A stretch of DNA of 64,000 nt from contig PLWQ01000010.1 in assembly GCA_003165595.1 (NCBI GenBank), positions 50,226 to 114,225 of the forward strand, given 5' to 3'. A program made the position numbers and the translations under genes. Origin of the DNA: Fibrobacterota bacterium (GTDB lineage: Bacteria > Fibrobacterota > Chitinivibrionia > Chitinivibrionales > FEN-1185). Positions 26,919-36,374 of this stretch are shown here, one piece after another (the first letter of the stretch is position 1; every line of letters begins with the position of its first letter). The notes beneath the pieces are model-generated. The model made no database searches. It was not told the DNA's origin and saw only the letters and a program-made list of their open reading frames with translations.

Positions 26919-27208
26919 ACCCGCACAGCCTCTGCATAAATGCTTTCCTTGAGCGCAGGACGAACATCCTCTCGCGGAACCAGATCGACTTCTACGCCCA
27001 GGAGGGCAATAAGGTAGTTCTCAGCGGAGCAGAGTTTAAACAACCCGATCGGACGGTCGAAAACCGCCAGAAGATCCACGTCACTGTCCGCATTTGCCTC
27101 GCAACGAACCACTGACCCGAACACTGAAAGTTCGGATATACCATACTTCTCGTGGAGTTCGGAGGCATGCGCACGGAGGATTGATTTTATTTCGGATAAG
27201 GTTTTCAT
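26915..27208 (-). CDS. mntA: MntA-like nucleotidyltransferase antitoxin
   Basis: A 97-residue minimal nucleotidyltransferase. The motif GS-X10-DXD is intact (Gly31, Ser32, Asp43, Asp45: FGSVVRCEANADSDVDLL), followed by a third strand VEVDLVPRE carrying the last acidic residue. The ATG at 27208 with GAAGG upstream is chosen; a TTG at 27226 is the alternative. It would AMPylate and silence HepT. Together they form a toxin-antitoxin pair, often carried on accessory DNA, in line with the repeats and gene remnants around it. Confidence 0.88.
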   Translation of the reverse strand: MKTLSEIKSILRAHASELHEKYGISELSVFGSVVRCEANADSDVDLLAVFDRPIGLFKLCSAENYLIALLGVEVDLVPREDVRPALKESIYAEAVRV

Positions 27209-27366
27209 GAGTATGCCTTCAATCAAAATACTATTTATCGCCCTGGGGTGCGCCCGATAAACCGGGATGCCAGCCTACACAGCTTGTTGCGGGGTTCTCC
27301 AATTGCACGATTTGCACGACAGCGCGAGGCCAATATATGGAGATTTACGTCTACGACAAGAACAAG

Positions 27367-27507
27367 TCAAATGAGAAGCGTTGCGGGCTTGGCTTGCAGT
27401 GCAATGTGCTGGTCGTCAACGGCGATAAAAACATCCATATCGCCGGTTGCTCGCGGCGCTCCATAAATTCCAACGGCCCAACCGCCAATATACCATTGCT
27501 TTGGGTT
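27367..27507 (-). pseudogene. Remnant of a second nucleotidyltransferase gene
   Basis: A 46-codon tail in the minus strand reads YIGGWAVGIYGAPRATGDMD VFI, the hallmark start of a DUF6036/AbiEii-like nucleotidyltransferase (GGxAVxxYGxPRxTxDxD). The normal N-terminus and the later catalytic region are missing, and a multi-hairpin repeat (copy F) begins about 50 nt away where the gene should continue. I read it as a broken gene, separate from the intact mntA next door. Confidence 0.55.
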
Positions 27508-27558
27508 ATTGTCAATCTTAGTGGTCCAACGCCTGATCTTGTCGTAATTAAGAAATAT

Positions 27559-27760
27559 GGGCCCCCCGCCTTCGGCGGCGGTCCTCCGTTCATGCTTCGC
27601 ATCCAGCTCCGGGTCCTTTGCGCCACTGGCGCGACCAAGCCTCGGGCTGCCTTCGGCAGTGGTCTTCGCACATCCTGTGCTTCGGCTCAGGCTCGGCTGG
27701 TCAGCCTCGGTGCCGCCTACCACTATGGCGTTCACGCTCCGCATCCAGCTCCGCGCCCTT
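27559..27760 (+). repeat. Multi-hairpin repeat, copy F (partial)
   Basis: Starts GGGCCCCCCGCC and has the first hairpin CCGCC/GGCGG, the GGCTG/CAGCC hairpin within GCTCGG...CCTCGG, then CCGCCTACCACTATGG, the left arm of the main stem with its TAT. The right arm is missing: after 27727 a second copy of the CGTTCACGCTCCGCATCCAGC segment follows instead. A truncated or rearranged copy. Confidence 0.65.
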
Positions 27761-27836
27761 CAGGTCCCGATGGTTTTCTGGTCAGTGAATCCGACATCTG
27801 TCCTGTCCATTTTCATACATTCCTCCAAGCTTGTTA

Positions 27837-27974
27837 CTAAAATACATTCATTATGTCGTTAACGCCTGTGCGGGGTCTTTTCCGAATGGTGCACCTGTAT
27901 TTTGCACGCTTGGCATACTCGTAGAATATTTCTTCTTCTATGGTTTTGATTGCTTTTGGAGGCATGGCGCCCAT
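27837..27974 (-). pseudogene. Small ORF, probable gene remnant
   Basis: A 45-codon frame on the minus strand (MGAMPPKAIKTIEEEIFYEY then AKRAKYRC) has a protein-like start that recalls the first helix of some HNH-type or DUF proteins beginning 'KTIEEEIFYEYAKL', but it ends abruptly after about 25 plausible residues. It lies between two repeat copies. Likely a gene fragment; function cannot be assigned. Confidence 0.3.
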
Positions 27975-28105
27975 CAGGGGGTTTTGTCAAAGAATCGCGG
28001 CAGAAGTATCATCCGGCAACGGTACTGGATCAACATTACAATATAGCATTGCTTGGAGTGATTGTCAATCTTAGTAGTCCGGCGCTTGGTTTAGTTAAGA
28101 GAATT

Positions 28106-28909
28106 GGGCGCCCCGCTGCATCAACAAAATGAAGGCTTGGGCGTTGCCCTCGCCACGCTCGGGTCGTTTATAACACGCCCTTCCTGTTGGGCGTGTTGAA
28201 TCTCCGTGCTCGGCCATGCGGCCTCGTTGCCGGTCCGCCCTATGCGCCTTTGGCGCGGGCCGGCCGGCAACGCGCTCCAGCGCGCACTCCGGTCCAGCTA
28301 ACGCGGCGCAGAGGAGTGTTGGCCAATCGTCAATGAAGGCCAATGCGATTTAGATTTGTCTATTCTTGGGCTTGATTTCCGCCATCAGCGCCGCCCCATG
28401 AGACCGGCAGATTGGTCCGCTCGCGCTGTTTGCACCAGCGGCACTGCAAGCGCGGTTTCGCCACTGATGGAGGAAGAGAAGACGGCGCAATTGGTTTTTG
28501 CCCAATCCTTTTTTCGACGTCGATACCTCCGATGTTCTCGGGCATCGTGCATTTGGTCTTGTGTTCCCCCTCAGCGGCGGCCCGGAGGCCGGAGGTTTGG
28601 CCGCCTTGTGTTGTCCGAGTTCGGCATCTTGGTACAAAGTCTGCTGTTGTCCTGCCGGGTGAGCCGGAGCACAGGATGTGCGGAGACCACTGCCGAAGGC
28701 AGCCCGGAGGGCGCGGAGCTGGATGCGGAGCGTGAATTCACAAGCGGCCCGACGGCCGAAGGATCAGCCGACGCTGCGGGGCGGCGTTTTTTGCTCACTT
28801 TCTTTCGCTGCAGAAAGAAAGTGAGTCTGGGTTCGGGAGTGAAGCTCCCGACTCTGTTGGTCGCAGGTGCCGGGGGGCGACCCTCCCGGCTCCGAATATG
28901 CGAAGGCCG
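28106..28909 (+). repeat. Multi-hairpin repeat, composite copy B/G
   Basis: About 804 nt from GGGCGCCCCGC to GCGAAGGCCG. The first 330 nt align closely with copies A and C, but the main stem is replaced by another long one (GTTGCCGG.../...CCGGCAAC) keeping the TAT. The middle (about 28470-28790) has extra segments, some matching copies D and F (GGAGCTGGATGCGGAGCGTG). The end has CTCACTTTCTTTC/GAAAGAAAGTGAG, a stem different from A and C, around the same GCTGCA loop. The 250 bp from there to 29157 hold no gene I can support. Confidence 0.75.
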
Positions 28910-29157
28910 TTTTACTTCCCTCTTATCAGCCCGAACGCAACAGGGTAGTGCCCACCGGCAGCGCCGGGAATCCCCACAAATTGTCATTTGTTCATCGCTT
29001 TGCAACAAAGGTACCGTAATTGATTTGAGGTTGTCTGAATCACTGCTTCATGGTATAATAAAGGGATGGCAATACGATCAGCCATTGCATCAGCGAAGCA
29101 ACCTCATTTCCCTGTGCGTGCCCAGCCGTATCATAGCTGCTTTCTCGAGACGACCCA

Positions 29158-32100
29158 ATGCTAGACGCCGCCATTTTCCGGCCGCTGTTCGCTTTATCGC
29201 TGGTTGTGCTGGCTATGCTGCCGGGTCCGATCATGGCGGCAAATACCCTTGACAACCTGGGGCTGAGTTCAGGGACTCCGGCTGCCGGGGCATATTCCGT
29301 CCGGAAATTGAGCAGCAGTTATGCCGGCAATGCAATCTCGGTGCGGCGCAGCAGCGACAACACGGCGCAGGACATCGGGTTTACGGCCGGCGGCGACCTG
29401 AATCAGGCGGTATTGCTTTCCTTTGTGGGGTCGGGCAGCGGCTATGTCGCCACCTGGTACGACCAGAGCGGTAACGGCGCCGACATAACCCAGGCAACCG
29501 CCGCAAATCAGCCGAGGATTATTGCCGGCGGGGTGATTGAAACAAACAATATCAGGCCTGCCGTTCGTTTCGGCGGCGCTGTCCAAAACTTGACGGTTGC
29601 AACTCCGGTGAGCACATACCCCGTTTCCATTTCCGTCATGGCAAGTACTGCGGGCGGCTCGACAAACGGCGCTTTTGTGAAAATTGGGCAACCTGCCGCG
29701 CCCAATTGCGGAATAGCAATCGGCGTCGGCAATCCGGATCTTGACGGCGCGGGGACTTTCGTGGTTGGACTCAAGGAATACTCGGCCTGGTGTGAATCCA
29801 ATCCGACCGTCAGTTATCCGGCATCGCCTTTCACCATGGTTGCCATCCACCAGAACGCCGCAGGCGGGAACACCTTCTCGGCCTATCTGGACGGCGCCAA
29901 TGTTCCTTTGAACGGCGCGACGACCGCTCCCAACGGGACCATAGCCGGCAATCTGTATGTTGGCGGTTACGTGAGCAATACGCCAACCAACAGGTTCGCC
30001 CTGGCCTGGCAATCCGAGGTACTCATTTTCGGGTCTGCGCTGTCCAACGCGGACCGGCAGACCATTGAGTGCAACCAGCAATCTTATTATGCCATCGTGG
30101 CGCCTGCAACGGTTGGGGTCGCGCAATCCATTTGCGGTTCGCTCACAAGCAACAGTCTTGGCGGCAACACGCCGAGCCTGGGCAGCGGCGCATGGAGCAA
30201 GGTGTCCGGCCCGGGGACTGCTAGTTTCAGCGCGCCTGCGGCGGGGAATTCCACGGCCACGGCGAGCGTGTCGGGAACCTATGTGCTGCGCTGGACAATC
30301 ACCTACAACACCTGCGCAAGCTCCGCCGACATTACCGTCAATTTTCTTGGCTCGGGCACGCTGCCCACGGCCAATGTAACCGGCAGCGCGTCGATTTGTC
30401 CCGGCGTCCCCACAAATGTATCCGTGTCGTTGACCGGAACTGCACCCTGGAGCCTCACGTACAGCGACGGCACCAACCCGACCAATGTGACCGGGATCGC
30501 GAGTTCGCCGTATATTTTCAGCGTGGCGCCAACGACGGCAAAGACATACACGGTCACGGCATTGACTGATGCTTCCTGTTCGGCACAACCATCCGGCCTC
30601 ACCGGCTCCGCGGCAATAACCATCGTCAACGGTACGCTTGGAACAACCCAGAATGCAGCAGGAGCCTATTCGTTGCGGAAGGTGAACAGTTGCTACGCCG
30701 GCTATGCCATAACGGTACGGCGCAGCAGCGACAACACCACGCAGGACATCGGGTTTACCGCAGGCGGCGACCTGAATCAGCCGGCTCTGCTTTCCTTTGT
30801 CGGAGCGGGCAGCGGATACGTTGCCAAATGGTATGACCAGAGCGGCAATGGCGCGGATATCACCCAGGCAACGGCGGCAAATCAGCCGAGGGTTGTCAAT
30901 GCCGGGATAGTAGAAACGATCAACGGCAAGCCCGCGGTTTACTTTGGCGGTCCTTCCCAGAATCTGTTTGTTTCCGTGCCGGTAGCAGCGTACCCGATTA
31001 CGGTGTCGATTCTGGGAAACACGGTCGGCGGCTCGTCGAATGGTGCATTTGTAAAGGTCGGGCAGGATCAGGCGCCCAATTGCGGGATAGGAATCGGCAT
31101 TGGAAACGGGACCATGGACGCCTCGGGAACCGCCGTGATAGGCCTCAAGGAAAACGCCTCCTGGTGCCCGTCGAATCCGACCGTGGCTTACCCTGCATCG
31201 GCATTCACCATGGTTGCCATCCAGCAGAGCGCGGCGGGCGGAAGCGGCCTTACCGCGTATCTGAACGGCGCAGCCGTCACCCTGAACAGTGCCGCAACCG
31301 CCACGAACGGAATCACGATCACCGGCAACTTGTATGTGGGAGGATACCTGGCAAACGGATCGAACAACAGGTATCCGGTGGGCTGGGAATCGGAAGTGAT
31401 TGTATTCGGCTCAGCGCTTTCCGACGGAGACCGTCAGACCGTCGAGTGCAGCCAGCAGTCGTATTACGGTATCACTGCAAAAGCCGCGGCGGGAGTGGCC
31501 CAATCCATATGCGGTTCCTTGACAAGCAATAGTCTTGGCGGCAACACCCCGGCCCCGGGCAGCGGCGCATGGAGCAAGGTGTCCGGCCCGGGGACCGTTA
31601 TTTTCAGCGCGCCTGCGGCGGGGAATTCCACGGCCACGGCGAGCGTGTCCGGAACCTATGTGCTGCGCTGGACAATCACCTACAACACCTGTACAAGCTC
31701 CGCCGACATTACCGTCAATTTTCTCGGCTCGGGCACGCTGCCTACCGCCAACGTCACCGGCAGCGCATCGATATGCCCGGGCGCTGCAACCAACGTCTCG
31801 GTCGCGCTCACCGGAACGTCGCCCTGGAGCCTTACGTACTTTGACGGGACCACCTCGACGAATGTGACCGGAATCGTCGCTTCGCCCTATGTTTTCGGTG
31901 TGGCGCCGACGGTCACAAAGACCTATACGGTAACGGCGCTCACGGATGCCAGCTGTTCGGCCCAGCCTTCCGGACTCACCGGGTCGGCGGTGATCACCAT
32001 AAGTAATCCGGTTCTGGGAACAACCCAGAACGCCGCGGCCGCCTATTCGGTGCGAAAAATAGCCGGCTGCTACAGCGGCAATGCCCTCACGGTGCGGCGC

Positions 32101-34164
32101 AGCAGCGACAACGCAACGCAGGATATCGGTTTTACGGCGGGCGGCGATCTGAATCAGGCCGCATTGCTCGCATTTGTCGGGTCGAGCAGCGGGTATGTTG
32201 TCAAATGGTATGACCAGAGCGGCAACGGCAATCATATCGTTCAGGCAACAACGGCAAATCAACCGAGGATCGTCAACGCCGGTGTCGTGGATCAGATCGG
32301 CAACAGACCCACGCTTTACTTTAGCGGACCTTCTCAAAATCTGGCCGTTGCCGTGCCGGTGACGGCATATCCCCTCACGGTTTCCATTCTGGCGAACACG
32401 TCCGGCGGTTCGTCTAACGGCGCGTTTATAAAGATAGGGCAGGACGCGTCGCCCAATTGCGGAATAGGCATCGGCATTGGAAACGGCACCTTGGACGCTG
32501 CCGGGACAGCCGTGATCGGCCTCAAGGAAAATGCCGCCTGGTGTCCGTCCAATCCGGTGGTCAATTATCCGGCGGCGGCGTTTACCCTGGTCGCCATCCA
32601 GCAAAGCGTGGCAGGGGGCAGCGGCCTTACGGATTATCTCAACGGCACTGCCGTGCCATTGACAAGTGCGACAACCGCCACCAACGGAACCACTATCATC
32701 GGCAACTTGTATGTGGGCGGCTATCTCGCCAACGGGACCAGCAACCGCTTCCCGGTAGTCATGGAATCCGAGGTGATCCTTTTCGGCTCCGCACTTTCGG
32801 ACCCGGATCGGGGAACTATAGAAACCAGCCAGAAGAACTATTTCGGGATCGTTCCCGTGGCACCAACCGCCTCGAACGTTTCTTTCAGCGGAGCGTTCAG
32901 TATCGGCAGCGTCGAAACAGGATCGTACACCTATTCCGACGGCAACGGTGATCCCCAGGCAACCTCAACCTTCAAATGGTACCGGTCCAACGACGCGCTC
33001 GGTACGGGGAAGACCGCAATTGCCGGCGCAACAAGCCTTACCTACACTCTCACGAGTTCGGATGACGCCAAGTACATCAGCTTTGAGGTGACACCGGTGT
33101 CTTCTGTCGCGCCGACCACGGGCACACCGGTGGAAAGTGCGCTCCGCGGCCCGATGAATCAAATTTCTTCGGTCTGGAGCATGACCTCGCTCGGGGCCAT
33201 TTTGGGCGGCGCAATAGGCGATAACTCGCTCTTCCTCGGCACCGGGTCCGCCAAGCAGCTTCTGTCACGACAGCTTTCTAACGGTAATTCCCTCTGGTCC
33301 TATGCAACGCCAAATGGAAATTGCGGTTCACCGAGCTATGCTTTTGTCGGTTCAAACTACGACCTCGTTGCAGCGAATGGAACCTATGTAGTCGGCGTAC
33401 AGGACAACGGTGGAAGTTACACTGAACTGTTTACACCAAAGAATCTCGGATTCGCAGTTGGCAATCCCTACATCAGCATCGACAACAGCTCGTTCTTTTT
33501 CGTATGCAACAACACGATGTACGCAAAGAGCCTTGCCACGGGCGCCACCTTGTGGACGGCGCCCCTGTCCAACGCTTCGACCGGATCCGATATCGTCGTC
33601 TCCAGCGACTACATTTACGCACCGGCTTCCGATGGCGTTGTCAAGGGGGATGTGGTCGATTTTACGCCGCTTTCCAAATATACCATAGCCGGAAATCCCG
33701 GCATCAACCTGCCGCTTTCGGTTATGCACGACACGCTGTATGTTACCCCGAACAGCAATAAGCTGTATGGCGTGAGCGTGACGAACATGACGACTCTCTA
33801 TTGGCAAGCGACACTCGGGGCAACCAACTCCGCTCCTGCTTTTCCCGTATACAACTCGAGCAGTGTTTATGTAGGCGCCGGGACCGCAGTTCAGAAAGTG
33901 CAGGGCGGGTCCGTGGTGTGGACGTACGATGTGGGTGCGACGATAACCGGCGGGCCCATCATGATGAACGGCGTCGTCTATTTCGGCACAAGTACCGGCA
34001 AATATTATGCCGCGCGTGACAATGGCGCAACGTATGCCGCCGTTGCCAAGTGGCCGGTGACTACCGCGTCGGGAAGCTGCACCTGCGTGTGGATCGATCA
34101 AACGAACAGCCGGGTAATTTTCAGCACCGACGGCGGCAACCTTGATGCGTTCCCGCTGCAGTAG
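29158..34164 (+). CDS. Giant modular surface protein: three AbfB-like LamG repeats plus beta-propeller
   Basis: 1668 residues with a signal peptide (about 1-27, cleavage after IMA). Three repeats of about 460 residues begin near 41, 502 and 961. Each opens with the concanavalin-like phrase AYSVRKL...VRRSSDNTAQDIGFT ...WYDQSGNGADI, seen in arabinofuranosidase-B-like and LamG-type secreted proteins; repeats 1 and 2 each end in an Ig/PKD-like linker (GAWSKVSGPG). An Ig-like module follows (SGSYTYSDGNG-type, about 1240-1338), then a PQQ-like propeller (about 1339-1668; LYVTPNSNKLYGV). There is no type-A sorting domain at the end (GGNLDAFPLQ). The start has a poor ribosome site. The propeller gene follows 56 nt later. 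Probably an adhesin or polysaccharide-binding surface protein. Confidence 0.8.
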   Translation: MLDAAIFRPLFALSLVVLAMLPGPIMAANTLDNLGLSSGTPAAGAYSVRKLSSSYAGNAISVRRSSDNTAQDIGFTAGGDLNQAVLLSFVGSGSGYVATWYDQSGNGADITQATAANQPRIIAGGVIETNNIRPAVRFGGAVQNLTVATPVSTYPVSISVMASTAGGSTNGAFVKIGQPAAPNCGIAIGVGNPDLDGAGTFVVGLKEYSAWCESNPTVSYPASPFTMVAIHQNAAGGNTFSAYLDGANVPLNGATTAPNGTIAGNLYVGGYVSNTPTNRFALAWQSEVLIFGSALSNADRQTIECNQQSYYAIVAPATVGVAQSICGSLTSNSLGGNTPSLGSGAWSKVSGPGTASFSAPAAGNSTATASVSGTYVLRWTITYNTCASSADITVNFLGSGTLPTANVTGSASICPGVPTNVSVSLTGTAPWSLTYSDGTNPTNVTGIASSPYIFSVAPTTAKTYTVTALTDASCSAQPSGLTGSAAITIVNGTLGTTQNAAGAYSLRKVNSCYAGYAITVRRSSDNTTQDIGFTAGGDLNQPALLSFVGAGSGYVAKWYDQSGNGADITQATAANQPRVVNAGIVETINGKPAVYFGGPSQNLFVSVPVAAYPITVSILGNTVGGSSNGAFVKVGQDQAPNCGIGIGIGNGTMDASGTAVIGLKENASWCPSNPTVAYPASAFTMVAIQQSAAGGSGLTAYLNGAAVTLNSAATATNGITITGNLYVGGYLANGSNNRYPVGWESEVIVFGSALSDGDRQTVECSQQSYYGITAKAAAGVAQSICGSLTSNSLGGNTPAPGSGAWSKVSGPGTVIFSAPAAGNSTATASVSGTYVLRWTITYNTCTSSADITVNFLGSGTLPTANVTGSASICPGAATNVSVALTGTSPWSLTYFDGTTSTNVTGIVASPYVFGVAPTVTKTYTVTALTDASCSAQPSGLTGSAVITISNPVLGTTQNAAAAYSVRKIAGCYSGNALTVRRSSDNATQDIGFTAGGDLNQAALLAFVGSSSGYVVKWYDQSGNGNHIVQATTANQPRIVNAGVVDQIGNRPTLYFSGPSQNLAVAVPVTAYPLTVSILANTSGGSSNGAFIKIGQDASPNCGIGIGIGNGTLDAAGTAVIGLKENAAWCPSNPVVNYPAAAFTLVAIQQSVAGGSGLTDYLNGTAVPLTSATTATNGTTIIGNLYVGGYLANGTSNRFPVVMESEVILFGSALSDPDRGTIETSQKNYFGIVPVAPTASNVSFSGAFSIGSVETGSYTYSDGNGDPQATSTFKWYRSNDALGTGKTAIAGATSLTYTLTSSDDAKYISFEVTPVSSVAPTTGTPVESALRGPMNQISSVWSMTSLGAILGGAIGDNSLFLGTGSAKQLLSRQLSNGNSLWSYATPNGNCGSPSYAFVGSNYDLVAANGTYVVGVQDNGGSYTELFTPKNLGFAVGNPYISIDNSSFFFVCNNTMYAKSLATGATLWTAPLSNASTGSDIVVSSDYIYAPASDGVVKGDVVDFTPLSKYTIAGNPGINLPLSVMHDTLYVTPNSNKLYGVSVTNMTTLYWQATLGATNSAPAFPVYNSSSVYVGAGTAVQKVQGGSVVWTYDVGATITGGPIMMNGVVYFGTSTGKYYAARDNGATYAAVAKWPVTTASGSCTCVWIDQTNSRVIFSTDGGNLDAFPLQ
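29280..32850 (+). repeat. In-gene tandem repeat, period about 1.38 kb
   Basis: Units begin near 29280, 30661 and 32038 (spacing 1381 and 1377 nt), the third shorter at its end. Identity is uneven: the linker 30120-30370 is almost identical to 31498-31750, while the LamG cores differ more. This suggests recent duplication or gene conversion of the linker. Confidence 0.75.
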
Positions 34165-34220
34165 GGGAGAGAAATAGACTGTGCGGGTATTTGACGGACA
34201 GTAATCGGAGAATGATTTCT

Positions 34221-35948
34221 ATGGTACGTTTCCGCGGACCGAGCATCACTCGAAAAATCCTTGGCACCAGCCTGTTCACTCTGGCATTTGCCGGCGCTCA
34301 TGCATTCGCGGATTCCTGGCCCTGTTTTCGGGGCAACCCGCAACGTACCGGCTTTTGCCGCGAAACAGTTGGAATCCCGTCTGGAAAGCCTGCGTGGAAA
34401 CTTGCCCTGGGTTGCAATCTGGTCAGTTCACCGTCGGTGGTTGATGGCGTGCTGTACATCGGCGGCAGGGACAGTGCGCTGTACGCAATCAGCGCCGCCG
34501 ACGGAACCGTACAATGGAGATGCAAGACCGGCAACTGGGTTGACGCTTCGCCGCTTGTGCATGGAAACAGCGTGATTGTCGGGAGCAGAGACAACAGCAT
34601 CTACGTCGTTGACAAGCTCACGGGAAACGTTGCGGGCCGCCTGCCTGCCGGGATACAACTGTCTTCGCCATGCATCACGGATGCCGGCATGCTGCTCTCC
34701 GGGATCGGTCTGCCGGCGGGCGGCGTTGCCGCCTTCGGCATCGATCCGTCGCAACTGAAAAAGGCAAAGGCCCTATCGTCGATATCTCTTCCGCAATACA
34801 CCTATTCGTCGCCGGCGGTGTTCGGTCAGGCCGCCGTGGTCGGCTCGACAAACGGATTCCTTTATGGCATCGACGTGGGCGGAATGGATACGATCTGGAG
34901 CCTGCCGACGGCAGGCGGGACCTATCTCTCAACACCTGCGATAGACAATACAACTGTGTATTTCGCGCCAGGCGATGCGGACAAATGCGTGTATGCCGCG
35001 GACCTTTTGACAGGCAGGGTTGTCTGGAAAAGTCAAACCGCAACACAGCCGGAAACGATGTCGAATGTATTGGGAAAGAAGGTCGCCGCAGGGACCGTTC
35101 CATCCTCGTTCCTGGCGCAACTGCCGAGAATGAGCCCGGCAAATCGCAGGCAAACAATAGAACGTCTTCGCAACCTGGGCTTTGAGCTGCCGGGGCCGGG
35201 GGCTGTGGGTCTGGGCAAGAAGTCAGAAGACAGCAGCCGGACTTTCATTGCGCTCGATGAGATAAAGACGTCATCCGTCGCCGTGAATCAGGAAAACGTC
35301 TTCGTCATCCAGAAACAACTTGGATACGTGCTCGCAAACGACAGTACGGTTGACGACAAGCAGGAATTCAGGATGCAAGCTCTTGACAAAAAGACAGGTA
35401 CATCCGTGTGGAGTTTTAGCGAGTGCCGCAGCTGCATCCATCTGGGCTATTGCTCTTCCCCCGTTGCAACGAAGAATACGGTTTTTTTCGGCTGGGGAGA
35501 AGGCAGGCTGTACGGGCTTGCCGCACAGACCGGTGAGGTGCTTTGGATGGATTCCGTTCAGGGAAATGTCATCTCATCTCCGGCAATTTCTTCGGGACGT
35601 CTTTTCGTTGCAACGATGGACGGATTTGTGTATGCCTACAATCTCGATGCTACCGCTCCCGGCCTCGATTTTCAAACCAGCACCTATTGCTATCCCAATC
35701 CTGCACGCGGCAGCGTTTCCCATTTGCAGATGTACGTGAACAAGGCAGGCGTTGCGGACGTGACGCTGTACAACACCGCCGAAAAGCCCGTGCTCAGGTT
35801 CTCCCGCCAGCTCGCTGCGGGCGAAAAGGACGTCTACGACTGGGACATCTCGCGTGTCGCCAACGGGGTGTATTTTGCATTGGTAAAGGTGCAATACGCG
35901 GACGGCTTAAGCGACAGGAAGCTCGTCAAGGTGGCGGTGCTGCATTAA
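34221..35948 (+). CDS. Secreted PQQ-like beta-propeller with sorting domain (paralogue 1)
   Basis: 575 residues from the ATG at 34221 (GGAG 10 nt upstream; an ATG at 34212 sits too close to it). Signal peptide ending AHAFA, then SWPCFRGNPQRTGF, the typical start of PQQ-like propellers. Repeated blades include SSPSVVDGVLYIGGRDSALY AI, VDASPLVHGNSVIVGSRDN and YSSPAVFGQAAVVGSTNGFL. The last 90 residues are a type-A sorting domain (STYCYPNPARGSVSHLQMYV then WDISRVANGVYFALVKV). No catalytic residues are recognised; such propellers act as scaffolds or binding modules. It follows the giant gene closely and has a paralogue at 41619-43292, so the two kinds of protein may work together. Confidence 0.85.
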   Translation: MVRFRGPSITRKILGTSLFTLAFAGAHAFADSWPCFRGNPQRTGFCRETVGIPSGKPAWKLALGCNLVSSPSVVDGVLYIGGRDSALYAISAADGTVQWRCKTGNWVDASPLVHGNSVIVGSRDNSIYVVDKLTGNVAGRLPAGIQLSSPCITDAGMLLSGIGLPAGGVAAFGIDPSQLKKAKALSSISLPQYTYSSPAVFGQAAVVGSTNGFLYGIDVGGMDTIWSLPTAGGTYLSTPAIDNTTVYFAPGDADKCVYAADLLTGRVVWKSQTATQPETMSNVLGKKVAAGTVPSSFLAQLPRMSPANRRQTIERLRNLGFELPGPGAVGLGKKSEDSSRTFIALDEIKTSSVAVNQENVFVIQKQLGYVLANDSTVDDKQEFRMQALDKKTGTSVWSFSECRSCIHLGYCSSPVATKNTVFFGWGEGRLYGLAAQTGEVLWMDSVQGNVISSPAISSGRLFVATMDGFVYAYNLDATAPGLDFQTSTYCYPNPARGSVSHLQMYVNKAGVADVTLYNTAEKPVLRFSRQLAAGEKDVYDWDISRVANGVYFALVKVQYADGLSDRKLVKVAVLH

Positions 35949-35949
35949 C

Positions 35950-36110
35950 ACAGAGAAGAAGAGAAGATTCACCACAGAGACACAGAGGACACAGAGAAGA
36001 GGAAAAAAAAGGAAGATTCACCGCAAAGGCGCTAAGGACGCAAAAGAACGCAAAGAAGAAAAGATTCACCACAGAGAACACAGAGAAGGCCGCAAAGAAG
36101 AAATGGAATC
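35950..36110. repeat. CACAGAG-type scattered intergenic repeats
   Basis: A run of degenerate units: CACAGAGAAGAAGAG, AGATTCACCACAGAGACAC, ACCGCAAAGGCGCTAAGGAC and variants. The same words occur in inverted form at 13490-13550 and 19796-19965. Such repeats are common in the intergenic DNA of environmental bacteria; no gene here. Confidence 0.7.
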
Positions 36111-36136
36111 AGATTTTCTAAAGCGATTTAGTTGAC

Positions 36137-36356
36137 GTGTGGCAATCAAACCCGTTGCCCAGCGCCAGGTAGGACTGGAACGTGCGCGGAGCGCAGTGCC
36201 GCCTGACCACGGCCCGCAGGGCCTTTGTGGCAGGCGGTACCGAGGCTATGCGGCCGAGCGTGAAAGCCGGAGACCACGCACGAAGTGCGCCCAACGGGCG
36301 CGTAGCTGGATGCGGAGTGTGAACGAGGGCCGCCGCTGCGCAGCAGCGGGGCGCCC
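36137..36356 (-). repeat. Multi-hairpin repeat, copy D (minus strand)
   Basis: Reads on the minus strand from 36356: GGGCGCCCCGC, hairpin CCGCTG/CAGCGG, GCGCCC/GGGCGC, GCAC/GTGC, the GCTCGGC...GCCTCGG hairpin, main stem CCGCCTGCCAC/GTGGTCAGGCGG with inner GGCCC/GGGCC, then TGCGC/GCGCA and an end CCTGGCGCTGGGCAACGGG. The second part seen in copies A and C is absent. It begins 19 nt after the stop of the giant gene that is transcribed in the same direction. Confidence 0.78.
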
Positions 36357-36374
36357 AGGATTTGCATTAATTCT

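Noticed and set aside
29269..32604. Long minus-strand ORFs opposite the first giant gene
   Set aside because: Shadows that repeat with the 1.38-kb period of the plus-strand coding repeat.
29280..32850. CRISPR or satellite array
   Set aside because: The repeat unit is about 1.38 kb, coding and in frame; no short repeats with unique spacers exist anywhere in the window.
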